From Telopea speciosissima (Eukaryota > Streptophyta > Magnoliopsida > Proteales > Proteaceae): DNA of 64,000 nucleotides. Below are positions 32,816 to 45,647 of this stretch, piece after piece. The notes under the pieces were generated by a model. The model was not told the DNA's origin, did not search any database, and worked only from the letters and a program-made list of their open reading frames with translations. A program made the translations under genes and the position numbers. The DNA lies in assembly GCF_018873765.1 (NCBI RefSeq), contig NW_025317371.1, forward strand, positions 62,001 to 126,000. The letters are read 5' to 3'. Position 1 is the stretch's first letter, and every line of letters begins with the position of its first letter.

Positions 32816-33917
32816 GTAAAAACTAAAAACCCACAACTTTTAGTTGCAGGAAACTGGGGAAGAAGTCAGCAAGTGAAAATTACAGCAAAAGAAAGTAGGG
32901 AGAGAGAGAGAGAGAGAGACCCAAAAGTAATGAAACAAGATAAAGATTACGGAGAATTAGAACAACTTACAAATACCCAACATTGGTAATTCTACTCTTA
33001 AAAGATCTTTCTCAAAGTGTAATACTAGCTTTAAGAAGATAGTTGTATCGAGTTCCAAGTCCAGTAAATCAATAAAAGCTTGGGAATAGACTGATATATC
33101 ATCAACTTCGGTCTATTCGTAATCTCCCTCGGGGTTTGAAGGGGGACATGAAGAAGCATCATAGAACCAGTGATGGAGAAAGAAAGAACAGAGTTTTAGA
33201 ACATTTTAGAATTTGAGTGAGAAAGTGTTTCACTACACTTTCAAATTGAGTTGAAGTTGTGCCCCACCAGATCCATTATTGTTTTTAAGCGCTTTCAATC
33301 TCTAAATTGAAAGTAGACAACAACAGGAAGTGGATGAGAAAGACTGGCGATTTCTATTTTCTAGCCAAAAAAAAATAGAAAGTAGAAGTCCATCCACAAT
33401 CCCCTTTGTTTTTCTCAGAGGCATCTTTGGATTTGCTTTTCTGATTCAATTATTGCTCTGCTGCCTTTGTAAGATTTTTTTTTTTTTTGGGTCTAATTTT
33501 CATACAAGTGTATTTATGGTTCAAAATCTTGGATCGGACCGATCGATATTAGCTAGATCAGATCAGTAGCGTCCATCTACAAGATTTTTTGGATTTGATC
33601 CAACTTGTTCACTACTTATGAGCAAGTTGTATGCTTTGATATAAGTTGATAAAAAGTATTTGAGAATTGAGACTAATGTGAGTGTTCACAGTTCACTGCT
33701 TTTGAGCAAGCTGCATGCTTTTGATCCAGGTTAATAAAGTTTATTCTTATCAACAATGACCTCACTTTTTATCCAAGTTGGATCTTCACCCTTATACTGT
33801 TCTTCACTTTTGATCTAATCTCCAACTCTGCAATGGCTAAACCTCTAGTTTATATATTTGTGTATTAAAACTGTTGATTTTTTTTGGAATTTTTTTTTTT
33901 GTTTTTGCTAAGAGACC
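32816..33917. other. Intergenic, low-complexity
   Basis: No gene was recognised. It contains a (GA)n run at 32897-32920 and T-runs at 33477-33488 and 33880-33900. The DUF4220/DUF594 start codon and promoter should lie near 32815-33000 but I cannot point to them. Confidence 0.4.
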
Positions 33918-36401
33918 TGTGGATCCTAGGTTGACACTGCGAGGGGGGTGAATCAGTGTCTATAGAATTTCTTCCAAAATTATTTTGACAACTTTCTAAC
34001 ATACCCTTAGAAATTCCAACACAGATAGCAATGTCTCACATAACACTGATGATATGGTAATCACACCAGTACCAATACTGCTATGTGTAGTCCTTCCTTC
34101 CGGCATACAAACATAGACAATCATTGCAACGTCTCAAGCACAATCACTGACTAGCTGGAGCAATCCTAAGATTACCAATCCCAAAATCTCAACACACAGT
34201 CGTATGCACGTCTACCACGCTACCACGATGTGGCCAGGTCTACTAGATTGTGCACACCCATCCTGTCATCACTATGCACTTCAAAATATCCAAACAAATA
34301 CAAATGCAAAGAAGACACAAGATATACGTGGTTCGGAAATATGCCTACATCCACTGGGCAATACCCTAACCAGGGTTTCGTATATTACCCAATACACAAT
34401 AATATTTTGACCGCTGCAATGGCCCAGGTGCTTCAACACCTGCTTCAACTCTTGTAACACAAGAGCAAGGGCTGCAACCCCCAAGATTTACACTACCTCA
34501 ACAGTGAAGGTACAACGTGTCCAGCTGCAACTGAACACCCCAATACAACCAATAATGATAACGTTAGTTTTGCAGTGAATACCTAATTACATCAAGTCTA
34601 CCCTTAATCCCAAAGTAAACTTACAAACAATGACAAATAAAAATCAGAATTAATGAACAATGCAACTCCACTGATTTCTATGTCTTCAGTCGATGACCAT
34701 CTTCTTAGACAAGGTGACACAGTCTCACAAAAGGTATGGTAGCAACAATACTATCAAAGTAACACATGGGCAGCATCATAGATTCTCAAACTAACCATGA
34801 AAGTAACTCCAAGCAATAATAATTGAAAATAATGGTACGAGAATACCTCCAATCAGATGTGCTAAGCTTAAACACTTACTATTGCAATACCTCAAGGAAG
34901 CAATAACTTTGATCACTCAGATCTCTTCGTTTTCAAATGTAGTAGCTGCAACCTTGATGTATCATCTCCTTCATGATCAACAGAAGAAAGCTAAGTAAAA
35001 TAAATCTCGCACCTTCAATTCAGATTTCTGTTTGAAGCAACATAGTAGCAGCAATAATTCTATCTTCTCCATTCTTCTTCAACTTCAGATCATCATCAAT
35101 ACACAAGAAAGCATGCAAGGAGAAGGATGTAGCAGCAAGGGGGTACTCACTCTTCTCCTTCAAGCTGTCATTAAGTCAAGGAAGAGGTGTGGCTACTGTT
35201 GGATTTTTTTTATTAAAGCTCCTGATCTCTTCTTACACGGTTCTACAGTTGGACAGCAAGAAACCCCCAAATCGGCCGATCCTCTTTTTGTTCTCTTTTG
35301 GAATCCGCACATTGAAGAGATTGTTTCCCTCTCGGGTTCTTACTCTTGGAATCTCCCGAACAATAAACAAGGTAACACAAATCTAATTTTAATTTTTTGA
35401 TTCTTATATAGAATGTGAGAATCAAAGCTTTCCCTTTTTATTTCAACTTCTTAAAATTGCAGTTTGCTTCACAATCCACTCAAGAAGAAATTCCAATCAA
35501 ATTGAGTGAAGATCCAATTCAAATCTACTTCTATAACCTCACAATGCATCTGAAATATTCTTGTAATTTTCCTCAATCCACGCATGAGAGTTAATATGAA
35601 ATTCCCTTTTCTTATCACACCTGTACACGGTTTCACCAAGGAGTCTTTCTTATTCAAAGACCGAACTCCTTTTCTGTTCATAAAAGAGGTAAGTACATAA
35701 CAGCAATAGAAGAGTTCTTTTTAAAAATTAATTCTAAAATCTATTTGTCAACATATCCCCTTGCCATCTAGTTGACACCTGGATTGTCCATGCATGAAGA
35801 TAATAGCACCAATGACATCGTGACAACACTCTCAAGAGTTCCTTTGAGTACTATCCACATCAGATCAAGGGCCCAGACACTCTTGAGCTTTAGTACTCCA
35901 TTCAACCAAGACACATTCCTCTTCTTGATACAACAACATGTGGATTAATTGTGGGACTCATATAAACTTCCTCCTCTTTAATTGGTGACTCATCAAACAA
36001 GAATCTTGTTGTGTATCTTCTTTGTCCATGCATGGAGCTGCTACATTGAATCAAGACCAAGAAGCTGATTCACCATACCACTAGTGTGTGACTGAACCAT
36101 ATAATTGAACCATATAATTGAACCAAGAAATTGATCGAGTCATATAAGCCACAAGTCAGTGTTCCAATATAAACCATAGACCGAGACATTGAACCATCAC
36201 TGTCCACATTGAGATTCTCTTTGCACTACCAACTCATCGACACTGCACAGTAACTATATTGCCAATTCACTAACATTGTAACCTGCTAACTGCAATCCAA
36301 TTGTGCCTGACCTAGTGTGTCTAAATAGAAACATTGTGTGTGTCATTGAGTGTCACTAAGTGTTGACAACAATTACAACACCAACTGCCAATTGCCCAAC
36401 A
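33918..36401 (-). repeat. 3' LTR of the gag-only element
   Basis: On the plus strand it runs from TGTGGATCCTAGG to GCCCAACA. It matches 39011-41481 along its whole length with scattered substitutions and small indels, for example an extra 16-base ataattgaaccat unit near 36103-36120. Confidence 0.95.
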
Positions 36402-36414
36402 ATCTCCCCCTTTG
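36402..36414 (-). promoter_or_regulatory. Polypurine tract
   Basis: The minus strand reads CAAAGGGGGAGAT directly before the 3' LTR (TGTTGGGC). Confidence 0.85.
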
Positions 36415-37051
36415 TAATTGTTGGCAATACACACTCACAATAAGCAATACTCAACATAGTACCACTGCTCATGCATTTCGCTCCCCCTTTGACAACAATA
36501 ACAAAGGGTTATATCAAACTCCCTCTGTTTGGAAGCTCTCCTTGTCTGCCATGCTATCAACAACAACTTTGAAAAACATACTAACAATATATCTAACCAT
36601 AGGTTTGCCCACCGCATCTTACCAATCCTATGAGACAAAAACTCAAATGCTCATCTTACTCTAGCATTCAGACCTAACAAACATCACCTCCTCTATTCAA
36701 GTAACCAACTCCCCCTGAGTAAGCTACTCTTCTCTCAACAAATATTTGTACTCTGACAATTGCCATGAAGAATGATGAACTCAAAACAAATCTCTGATCA
36801 ACAATCATATTAAAGGGTCCACTTGGGAGCCATGAATGTAGAATTTAACTCATGCTCCCCCTCACTGAAACACCTCAATGCTGGGAGGAAACCACCATAC
36901 CCAAACTATGGTGAGGACCATCAGTAGTCCTCTAGGGTGATGGTATGGAGATATTGCCTTTCTGGTTGTGCTTCAACTGATACTTCATATCATATCCATG
37001 CACATGTGGTCTTCTAGACCAAGCTTTTAGTAGTCTCTCTTTGCTAGTCTT

Positions 37052-38937
37052 TTATCTGTTGCCTAGTCTGTCTGATTTCCTGTCCGCTGTCTTGATATAT
37101 GCTCTGCTACTTTTCATAAAGCTGCAACAACCTGTCTGTCTGTGACACAACTCTGTACTGTCCAACCTCTGAAGTGTAGACCTCCTGTGTGTCATGGGTG
37201 TAGTCTGCATAATAGGACCCTTCCTGTCTGCAACTAATTTATCCTTAACTTTCCAAACTTTCTTAACCACTTCCTGAGGTAACTTCTTGGACTTCTCCTT
37301 TACTATCCATTTTGACCTGTCTTGTGCCTTGTGGGCCATCTGCGCAAAGAAAGAAAACTTTTCATCATCTGAACTCCCTTTCTATACCCAAACTTTCTTC
37401 ATAATTGTGTGGGTTTTCTGTCTAAGCTTCACATTTGTCTTCTTGGGAGCTCTTTTGAATTGCTCATTTTGTTTCTGAACTTGAACCATTGGCCATCTGC
37501 TTCTGCAATCTCTATCCAAGTGTCCCAGCTTTTGGCATCTGTAACATACAACAGTTCTATCAAATCTCAGAGATTTATGGTCCCTACCTGTGATTCTCCT
37601 CTGTCTTGTATTGTATCTACAGTTTGACATCCTGTGCTCATAAGCACCACAACTATAACACCCACCAGGGAAGTGGGGAGTGAAACTGGTGGTGTATCTC
37701 TGCCAAACCTGTGGGGTTGCCTGCCATTTATGCCTCTAATGTGACCTCTGAGCCTATGATTGTCTCACCTTCCTTCTTTGCTTCTTAGCTGATGAAGCTT
37801 AGGGTATCTCAATTGGAGTAGTAACAACATGTGTCTGTGAGTCACCCAATAATGCTTGTAGTTGACTAATATCCTCATATGTCTGTGCTAATTGTGCTTG
37901 CAATGCTACGACTTCAGCTTCAAGTTCTTTGCATTTTCCCTCAAACTGACTGTCACACAAATCCTGTAATTGTGATCTCAAGTCTATGTTCTCAGTCTCT
38001 AATTTCCTGCAATCCACTCACTGGCTGCTCTGATGAACTTCCATTTCCCTTTGCATGTCCGTTACTTCGGCTCTTTTAACTGCCTGCTCTTCTGACACCT
38101 GAGCCTTCAATGTTGCATACTCGTCTTCAAGTTCATAGTAGTTTTCATTCTTTTAAATAATATGGCCTTCAAGTACTCCTACTATAAACTTGAGTTCTTT
38201 GACTTCAGTTCTCAAACTTATGATGATTTCATTCTGGCAACTATCCTCTACAGTTGTAGGTGAATCGCTTGTGGATCTCAACTCTGACACAAGTGCTCTC
38301 ATGATAGAATTTTCCTTTTCTAGTTTACTGCACTTCTCTTTTTCTGATTTTAATTCCTTAAGACCTGAACTCGACTTGTCTTTATCATCCAGCTACGGCT
38401 GCAACTCGAAAGATTCTTGACTACATTCCTCAAGTTGTTTGATGATTTTCTTGTTCGTTCTTCTCTCATCCCTGAGGTCTTCTAATGCACTGAGTAGTTC
38501 TGCCTCTACCTCTTCATCACTCGGGAGCACACATGATCTATCAGTTCTTTCACCTTCAGAATGATTACTGACACATTCCTCTGAGGGTCTTCTTTGATTC
38601 TCTAAAGTAAGGCTAACTGCAGTTATCTGTGCAACCTTAATGTTTGCACCATCATCATACAATCTTCCCAATCTGTCCCATATGGACTTCGCGGTCTTGC
38701 ATGCATCAACTTTGTTGCTAACACTGTCAACAAGCCCACACATAATAATCTGTCTTGCCTATGAGTCAAACTTTGAATCCCTTTTAGAAACTCCATAACC
38801 TTTGATAACAACCCTCCAGATATCATAACCTTGAGCCTTTAGATAGGCTTCCATCTTGATACACCAGAATATGTAGTTGCTATTGCTACCATCAAACACA
38901 TGTACATCACTATAGGACTGTTTACTACTTGATGCCA
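37052..38937 (-). pseudogene. Gag of the gag-only element (several stops)
   Basis: From the ATG at 38937 the frame reads MASSSKQSYSDVHVFDGSNS, NYIFWCIKMEAYLKAQGYDI, IMCGLVDSVSNKVDACKTAK and SIWDRLGRLYDDGANIKVAQ, a copia-type capsid region. A long charged, probably coiled-coil middle follows (EVEAELLSALEDL; ELEAEVVALQAQLAQ). Then come two CCHC knuckles, CYSCGAYEHRMSNC and CYRCQKLGHLDRDC, and a basic tail with KKLPQEVVKKVWKVKDKLVA. Frame is largely kept, but several stops interrupt it, some of them in place of CAG or CAA codons, as cytosine deamination would give. The protein would have been particle-forming and RNA-binding. Confidence 0.85.
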
Positions 38938-38996
38938 TCTATACTCACTCTCAGTCTCAAACCCAAAACTGTTAAGTCTTCTTCCTTGGGAACGTG

Positions 38997-39008
38997 GCTC
39001 TGATACCA
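38997..39008 (-). promoter_or_regulatory. Primer binding site (tRNA-iMet)
   Basis: The minus strand reads TGGTATCAGAGC, continuing CACG, two bases from the 5' LTR. It matches the 3' end of initiator tRNA. Confidence 0.93.
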
Positions 39009-39010
39009 CT

Positions 39011-41481
39011 TGTGGATCTCAGGTTGACACTGAGAGGGGGGTGAATCAGTGTCTATAGAATTTCTTCCAAAATTATTTTGACAACTTTCTAACATACCCT
39101 TAGAAATTCCAACATAGATAGCAATGTCTCACATAACACTGATGATATGGTAATCACACCAGTACAAATACTGCTATGTGTAGTCCTTCCTTCTGGCATA
39201 CAAACACAGACAATCACTACAATGTCTCAAGCACAATCACTGACTAGCTGGAGCAATCCCAAGATTATCAATCCCAAAGTCTCAACACACAGCCGTATGC
39301 ACGTCTACCACGCTACCACGATGTGGCCAGGTCTACCAGATTGTGCACACCCATCCTGTCATCACTATGCACTTCAAAATATCCAAACAAATACAAATGC
39401 AAAGAAGACACAAGATATATGTGGTTCGGAAATATGCCTACATCCACGGGGCAATACCCTAATCAGGGTTTCGTATATTACCCAATACACAACAATATTT
39501 TGACCGCTGCTATGGCCCAGGTGCTTCAACACCTGCTTCAACTCTTGTAACACAAGAGCAAGGGTTGCAACCCCCAAGATTTACACTGCCTCAACAGTGA
39601 AGGTACAACGTGTCCAGCTGCAACTGAACACCCCAATACAACCAATAATGATAATGTTAGTTTTGCGGTGAATACCTAAGTACATCAAGTCTACCCTTAA
39701 TCCCAGAGTAAACTTACAAACAATAACAAATAAAAATCAGAATTAATGAACAATGCAACTCCACTGATTTCTATGTCTTCAGTCGATGACCATCTTCTTA
39801 GACAAGGTGACACAGTCTCACAAAAGGTATGGCAGCAACAATACTATCAAAGTAACACATGGGCAGCATCATAGATTCTCGAACTAACCATGAAAGTAAC
39901 TCCAAGCAATAATAATTGAAAATAATGGTTCGAGAGTACCTCCAATCAGATGTGCTAAGCTCAAACACGTATTATTGCAATACCTCAAGGAAGCAATAAG
40001 TTTGATCCCTCAGATCTCTTCATTTTCAAATGTAGTAGCAGCAATCCTGATGTATCATCTCCTTCACAATCAACAGAAGAAAGCTAAGTAAAATAAATCT
40101 CGCACCTTCAATTCAGATTTCTGTTTGAAGCAACATAGTATCAGCAATAATTCTATCTTCTCCATTCTTCTTCAACTTCAGATCATCATCAATACACAAG
40201 AAAGCGTGCAAGGAGAAGGATGCAACAGCAAGGGGGTACTCACTCTTCTCCTTCAAGCTGTCATTAAGTAAAGGAAGAGGTGTGGCTACTATTGGATTTT
40301 TTTTTATTAAAGCTCCAGATCTCCTCTTCCACGGTTCTACAGTTGGACAGCAAGAAACCCCCAAATCTGCCGATCCTCTTTTTGTTCTCTTTTGGAATCC
40401 GCCCATTGAAGAGATTGTTTCCCTCTCGGGTTCTTACTCTTGGAATCTCCCGAACAATAAACAAGGTAAAACAAATCTAATTTTAATTTTCTGATTCTTA
40501 TATAGAATGTGAGAATCAAAGCTTTCCCTTTTTATTTCAGCTTCTTAAAATTGCAATTTGCTTCACAATCCATGCAAGAAGAAATTCCAATCAAATTGAG
40601 TGAAGATCCAATTCAAATCTACTTCTATAACCTCACAATGCATCTAAAATATTCTTGTAATGCTCTTCAATCCACGCATGAGAGTTAATATGAAATTCCC
40701 TTTTCTTATCACACCTGTACACGGTTTCATCAAGGTGTCTTTCTTATTCAAAGACCGAACTCCTTTTCTGTTCATAAAAGAGGTAAGTACATAACAGCAA
40801 TAGAAGAGTTTTCTTTTTAAAAATTAATTTTGAAATCTAGCTGTCAACATATCCTCTTGCCATTTAGTTGACACCTGGAGTGTCCATGCATGAAAATAAA
40901 AGCACCAATGACATCGTGACAATACTCTCAAGAGTTCCTTTGAGTACTATCCACATCAGATCAAGGGCCCATACACTCTTGAGCTTTAGTACTCCATTCA
41001 ACCGAGACACATTCCGCTTCTTGATACAATAACATGTGGATTAATTGTGGGACTCATATAAACTTCCTCCTCTTTAATTGGTGACTCATCAAACAAGAAT
41101 CTTGTTGTGTATCTTCTTTGTCCATGCATGGAGCTACTACATTGAATCAAGACCAAGAAGCTGATTCACCATACCACTAGTGTGTGGCTAAACCATATAA
41201 TTGAACCAAGAAATTGATCGAGTCATATAAGCTACAAGTCAGTGTTCCAATATAAACCATAGATCGAGACATTGAACCATCACTGTCCACATTGAGATTT
41301 TCTTTGCACTACCAACTCACCAACACTGCACGGTAACTATATTGCCAATTCACTAACACTGTAACCTACTGACTGCAATCCAATTGTGCCTGACCTAGTG
41401 TGTCTAACTAAAAAATTGTGTGTCATTGAGTGTCGCTAAGTGTTAACAACAATTACAATACCAACTGCCAATTGCCCAACA
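39011..41481 (-). repeat. 5' LTR of the gag-only element
   Basis: Partner of 33918-36401; TGTGGATCTCAGG to GCCCAACA. ORFs seen within both LTRs at equivalent places (for instance 34204/39296 and 35243/40337) are shared simply because the LTRs are copies. Confidence 0.95.
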
Positions 41482-41486
41482 AGACC

Positions 41487-42715
41487 CTAGAATTATATTA
41501 AGAAGAAAAAATAGGATATACAAAAATAACGTCTAGGCATACCCTGACGGATACAAAGAACAAAGAGTGAAAAATGAAATCCCACCTTCGGCAATGCCAT
41601 CAGCACGAAACCCAAATCACCTAAAAAGAAAAATGAAACCTTGGCCTACTCAAAATATCCTTTTGTAATTATTAAGTGTTTAATTTTTTATACTATTTTG
41701 ATTGATACCAGTACGGTTTGATTTGAATAAAATTGGCCGATCTGATCCGATATCACAACACCTACCGATCCTGGCTGACACATGAGCCGATCCAGAAAAA
41801 AATGATCTTTTTATGTTTTTTACCGATCCAGGCCAATGTATACCGATCTGGAATCTAGATTGGCATCATTGACTGATCCAGAGATCGATCCCTGGATTTT
41901 GAACCTTGGGACATAGTTGGAAAACTAGTTTTTTACTTGGGCAGGTCGCCTGAGTCAATTAAAAAAACTATAAAACCTGGTCAAGGGTCATGGAGACTCA
42001 CCCATGCTTAGAAATGACCGGACTCAGTCATGGTCAATCTGGTTTTCATTGGACTCGGTATTTTGACTGAGTCATTGAATAACCACTGAGTTGCATCATT
42101 CAAGTTGATCAACATTAAACACCCTTCGTGCAAGAAAGAGAGAGGATTCAAGAAATTGCATGCCTGATTTAAGTTGATCTCCACATTGGAGAGTACACCA
42201 AAAATGCAACAAACGGGAAGTAAAAAACTGATGCTATCACCATGAAACCTGAGACCAAAGAGGGTTTGAACTATGACATAGTAGAATGTCAAAGATCGAA
42301 GAGTTGAACCTCAAATCCATGGTGGAAATCAAACAAGTTAAGAACTGCGGCAACTCAAATTACATGTACCATCAAATCCATGGTGGAATCTAAGAGAAAT
42401 CAAACCTTCATTGTCTCAAATAAAAAACAAAAGTCATCTGATTGCAGAGAAAAGAAGCCCTAATCTAACTCATCTAGCCTCATATGCTGCTAGACCCAGA
42501 AATGAATAGTTACTTGTGTTGTACTTTGTGATGTTATGTCATTATTGTTTCCGTCACCGACCATGAAGGGGGCTCTGGTTTTGATAAAGTGGTGATCGTC
42601 GCCTTCGTTGGAGGTTTGTTCCAATAGTCTTGTCTCAACTCTCAAGATATTTAGTGTGCTTGCCTACTTTTGAAAAATGGATATATTTAATGCCCCTTAA
42701 CTACGTTCTCTCTTT
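41487..42715. other. Intergenic with gatccga-rich degenerate repeat
   Basis: No gene was recognised. 41700-41880 is rich in accgatcc/ccgatctg words similar in style to the gataccgat sequence at 56225-56440. The T-run and agagacc left of 33918 joined to 41487 look like one uninterrupted pre-insertion sequence. Confidence 0.4.
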
Positions 42716-43152
42716 TTCTTTTTTTTTTTTTTTTTTTTTTTTTGGTAAAAGCACGTTATTAAGATAACGTGAAAACTCATGATTGGAAATTACATAAATC
42801 TAGTAACCATGGATAGGAAATAGGCCAAACTATCATACACATCACCGATAAGGCTGTCCTTGTTAGGGAATCAGCGAAGCTATTAATCTCCCTTGGAATA
42901 AAGTAAAATCTACAGGTTTCAAGACATGAAGAAAGATAAAACAATATCTTCCAAAATACTTCGCAGACTGAGTGGTGAAGATGTTAAACCATCATTTAGA
43001 TAAGAGATCACACTCTTATTATCCGACTCCAACTGCACATGACCAAATCCCTTCAATATAGCCTCCAACAATGCTGCTCTAATTGCCAAAGTCTCCCCAA
43101 CAGTAGAGTCAATGAAAGTCCCAGGAATGGAAACAACATGAAGAGGTTGTCC
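42716..43152 (-). pseudogene. LINE RNase H tail with poly(A)
   Basis: On the minus strand, after GQPLHVVSIPGTFIDSTVGE, it reads TLAIRAALLEAILKGFGHVQ, LESDNKSVISYLNDGL and SILEDIVLSF. This is the RNase H-like domain at the end of plant LINEs (ESDN carries the conserved Asp). The 3' end is the long A-run (T-run 42716-42742 on the plus strand). It is truncated on the right, where TGTCACACCC of an LTR-like sequence begins. Confidence 0.75.
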
Positions 43153-43153
43153 T

Positions 43154-45472
43154 GTCACACCCTGAACCCACCCCCTAGGAGGATCCGGCAAGTGACCCGG
43201 ATACTCTACAATATCCAATAATCCTCCAGGATCAAGAAGTAGTACTTACATGCCACAAACCATGAGCAAGGATAGGAAAAATAAGAATTATATATTAAAG
43301 AACAACGGAAGACTCAAAATACCCAAAAGGATCTATAATTTACAAACTTTGCAATTCTTACCCACAACGTATGTTGTACCATGTACATTACCTTTTCTAT
43401 GCTATAGTTTCTGATTTACGATAGTTACAAACGGGTTTAGTTTCATAGGAGTAACTGAATAGACTTAACATAACATTTACAGTACAAAATCTACCTACAT
43501 CAAAAGAAGTATCTAAAACACTAAAAGAAAAGAAAGAAGGTCCAATCCATCAGATCAAGTTACAAAAGAGCATAGTAAACACATAAACAAGGTAATCAGG
43601 CTCTCGGCTTCAACTCCGCAAAATCATTATCAGTAGCGACTCTTGGATCAACATCATTCTCTAACATTGATATACCTTTACCTGTAAAACATCTAAAAGA
43701 AAGGGTTTTCCTCGAGGGTTGAGCTCCACTGGCCCCAATGAGTGAAATAAACCACACAAACAAGTGCATTACATATGAATCCTATATGCATGAGATTCAA
43801 TTCTAACTTTTAACCCACCTAACATCAATGCTTAAGTCACTAGGTTGATGCTACTTTAACAACTCGAGTAAACAACCACGACTTCTATTATCACCATGAT
43901 TGCAAACCTCAATTGCTACCATGGAACCTGCACAGGTTATGGCACACACCACCCATTGGCAGACCCTTGATAACCATAGTCAACCCTACCCAGGGCAGAT
44001 GACAACTCATCGGACAGTAGAGAGCTATGATTATCCAACACCTAAACCCCTATTGGTAATGGTCGTAGCATACGGGTATATAAATCCTTAACCATATGTT
44101 TATCTATATAACATCGTATGAGTTGAGTGGTGTCATCCGCATCCCATTCTACAGGCCACCATACCCCTCATTTCCAAGCCGGCTACGACATCTGTACTAT
44201 CAAGCATCAACACGCATTCCCATTCTTACTGATAGCTCAACAATATTTAAAGTAATTTCATATACAAAAATGAAAGACAATAAATTATAAAGAAATTTCA
44301 CTAAACAAGCATAATACGAAAATGAGTCAAACAACCATAATATAAAAATAAGTTAAACAATCATGCATGTAAGGCATACAAGATGCAATAAAATAAACAC
44401 TCCCAAAAGAATTCAATGCTTATCCCACTCACCTTATCAAAGACCTGACGGCTTGATTGAATATCGGGTTCTGATTCGCTTCTGGATTAAAACTTGTCGC
44501 ACAAGGATCTTATCCTATGTTAATTATTCAAGTACATGAATTAGAATGAGTTAAAGAAGAGGAGGGTCCCTAGGGTGCACTAAGATTCAGGTTGGAACAA
44601 GTTTAAAACTCAGAAACAGAGTTGATAGCAACTCAGGTCGATCCCCATCAACCCCAGTGATCGACCCCAGTTAGGCAGTAGCTAGTTGGTTTTCAGGCTT
44701 TTAAAGACCATTCACAGGTCGATGGCTCAGGTCGATTCACATTGATCCTAGTGATCAACTTGAGTCAATATTTATTGTTTTTCAAAGAGAATTTTAAGGA
44801 AATTTAAATAGATTAACCTAAATTCTACCTAGGATATAATCCATAGGCTAATTAGGTCCTAGGTACTTAAAAATCCAAATGTCAATGGCTCAGGTCGATC
44901 CCCATCGACCCCAGTGATCAATCTGAGTAAATATTTTTAAAATTTTGATTAAAATCTCAGGGGTTTGCTTGAATCCTTCAATTGGCTTCAGGATTGATGA
45001 TTTGTTTATTCAATCTACAAGGTTAACTTCCTAATTAGATCTAGATGTTGAGGGTTTGATGATCCACATATGGTTTGGCATGCATGCATGGAATTTTGGG
45101 TTCATTCATGCCAATTTAGACATGCAAGGGTTTAGATGACCCATTCTTGATCTAAAACAGATTTTTATATAACCTTAGGTCTAAGAAGAGATCATCAGTA
45201 GTAATTAGAGTAGAAAATAAGGTATGCATGAATGGAATTTGATTTCAGTTTTACTAAATAGGCATAATTTATTCATGGCTTAATTCATAACTATGCTTGG
45301 TCCTAAGTCTAGGAAAAGAAATAGAAGATGGAATTGATTGGGTTTTGGTTTTTTACCATAAAACTTAGAGCAAAGATGAGATTCTATTATGGATTCACTC
45401 TCACAACTATATAATGAAGAACAAACATAATTTCAACAAGAATTTAAAAGAAAACCTAATTAGTTAGAAGAA

Positions 45473-45504
<32 letters not shown>

Positions 45505-45647
45505 TAATCCTTTACCTAATTTCAGAATCAGGTAGGAGCTCCCAACGTCCCTTCTCTTCTCTTCCTCTTCTTCTTTCTTCTCAACAAATTGGGATGGAGA
45601 AATGAACTCGGAATTTGAGTTGGGTTTAAATAGGTGCTTATTGAACT
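43154..45647 (-). repeat. Long LTR-like remnant (same family as 25269-26110)
   Basis: It begins TGTCACACCCTGAACCC inside the LINE tail. It shares phrases with 25269-26110. A TATA-like tatttaaac on the minus strand near 45632 is followed by a (CT)n-rich leader, including the (GA)n run at 45478-45505 on the plus strand. That layout fits an LTR promoter reading leftwards. No second LTR or coding part was found, and the right end is approximate. Confidence 0.45.

Larger units (their letters stand above)
33918..41481 (-). mobile_element. Gag-only LTR retrotransposon with 2.5-kb LTRs
   Basis: A 7.56-kb element on the minus strand. Its LTRs are 2,484 and 2,471 bp and its interior is only 2.6 kb, holding gag alone. 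The flanks agacc at 33913-33917 and agacc at 41482-41486 are a perfect 5-bp target duplication. The primer site is tRNA-iMet and the tract next to the 3' LTR is AAGGGGGAGAT. Gag has coiled-coil regions and two CCHC knuckles, resembling the large-LTR SIRE/Maximus-type copia lineage. No protease, integrase or reverse transcriptase could be found, so the element must have depended on proteins from a relative. Lineage assignment is inference. Confidence 0.95.

Noticed and set aside
34204-40519. Paired ORFs present twice (for example 34281/39374 and 35243/40337) as a duplicated gene
   Set aside because: They lie at equivalent positions in the two LTRs of one element; the pairing is due to the LTRs.
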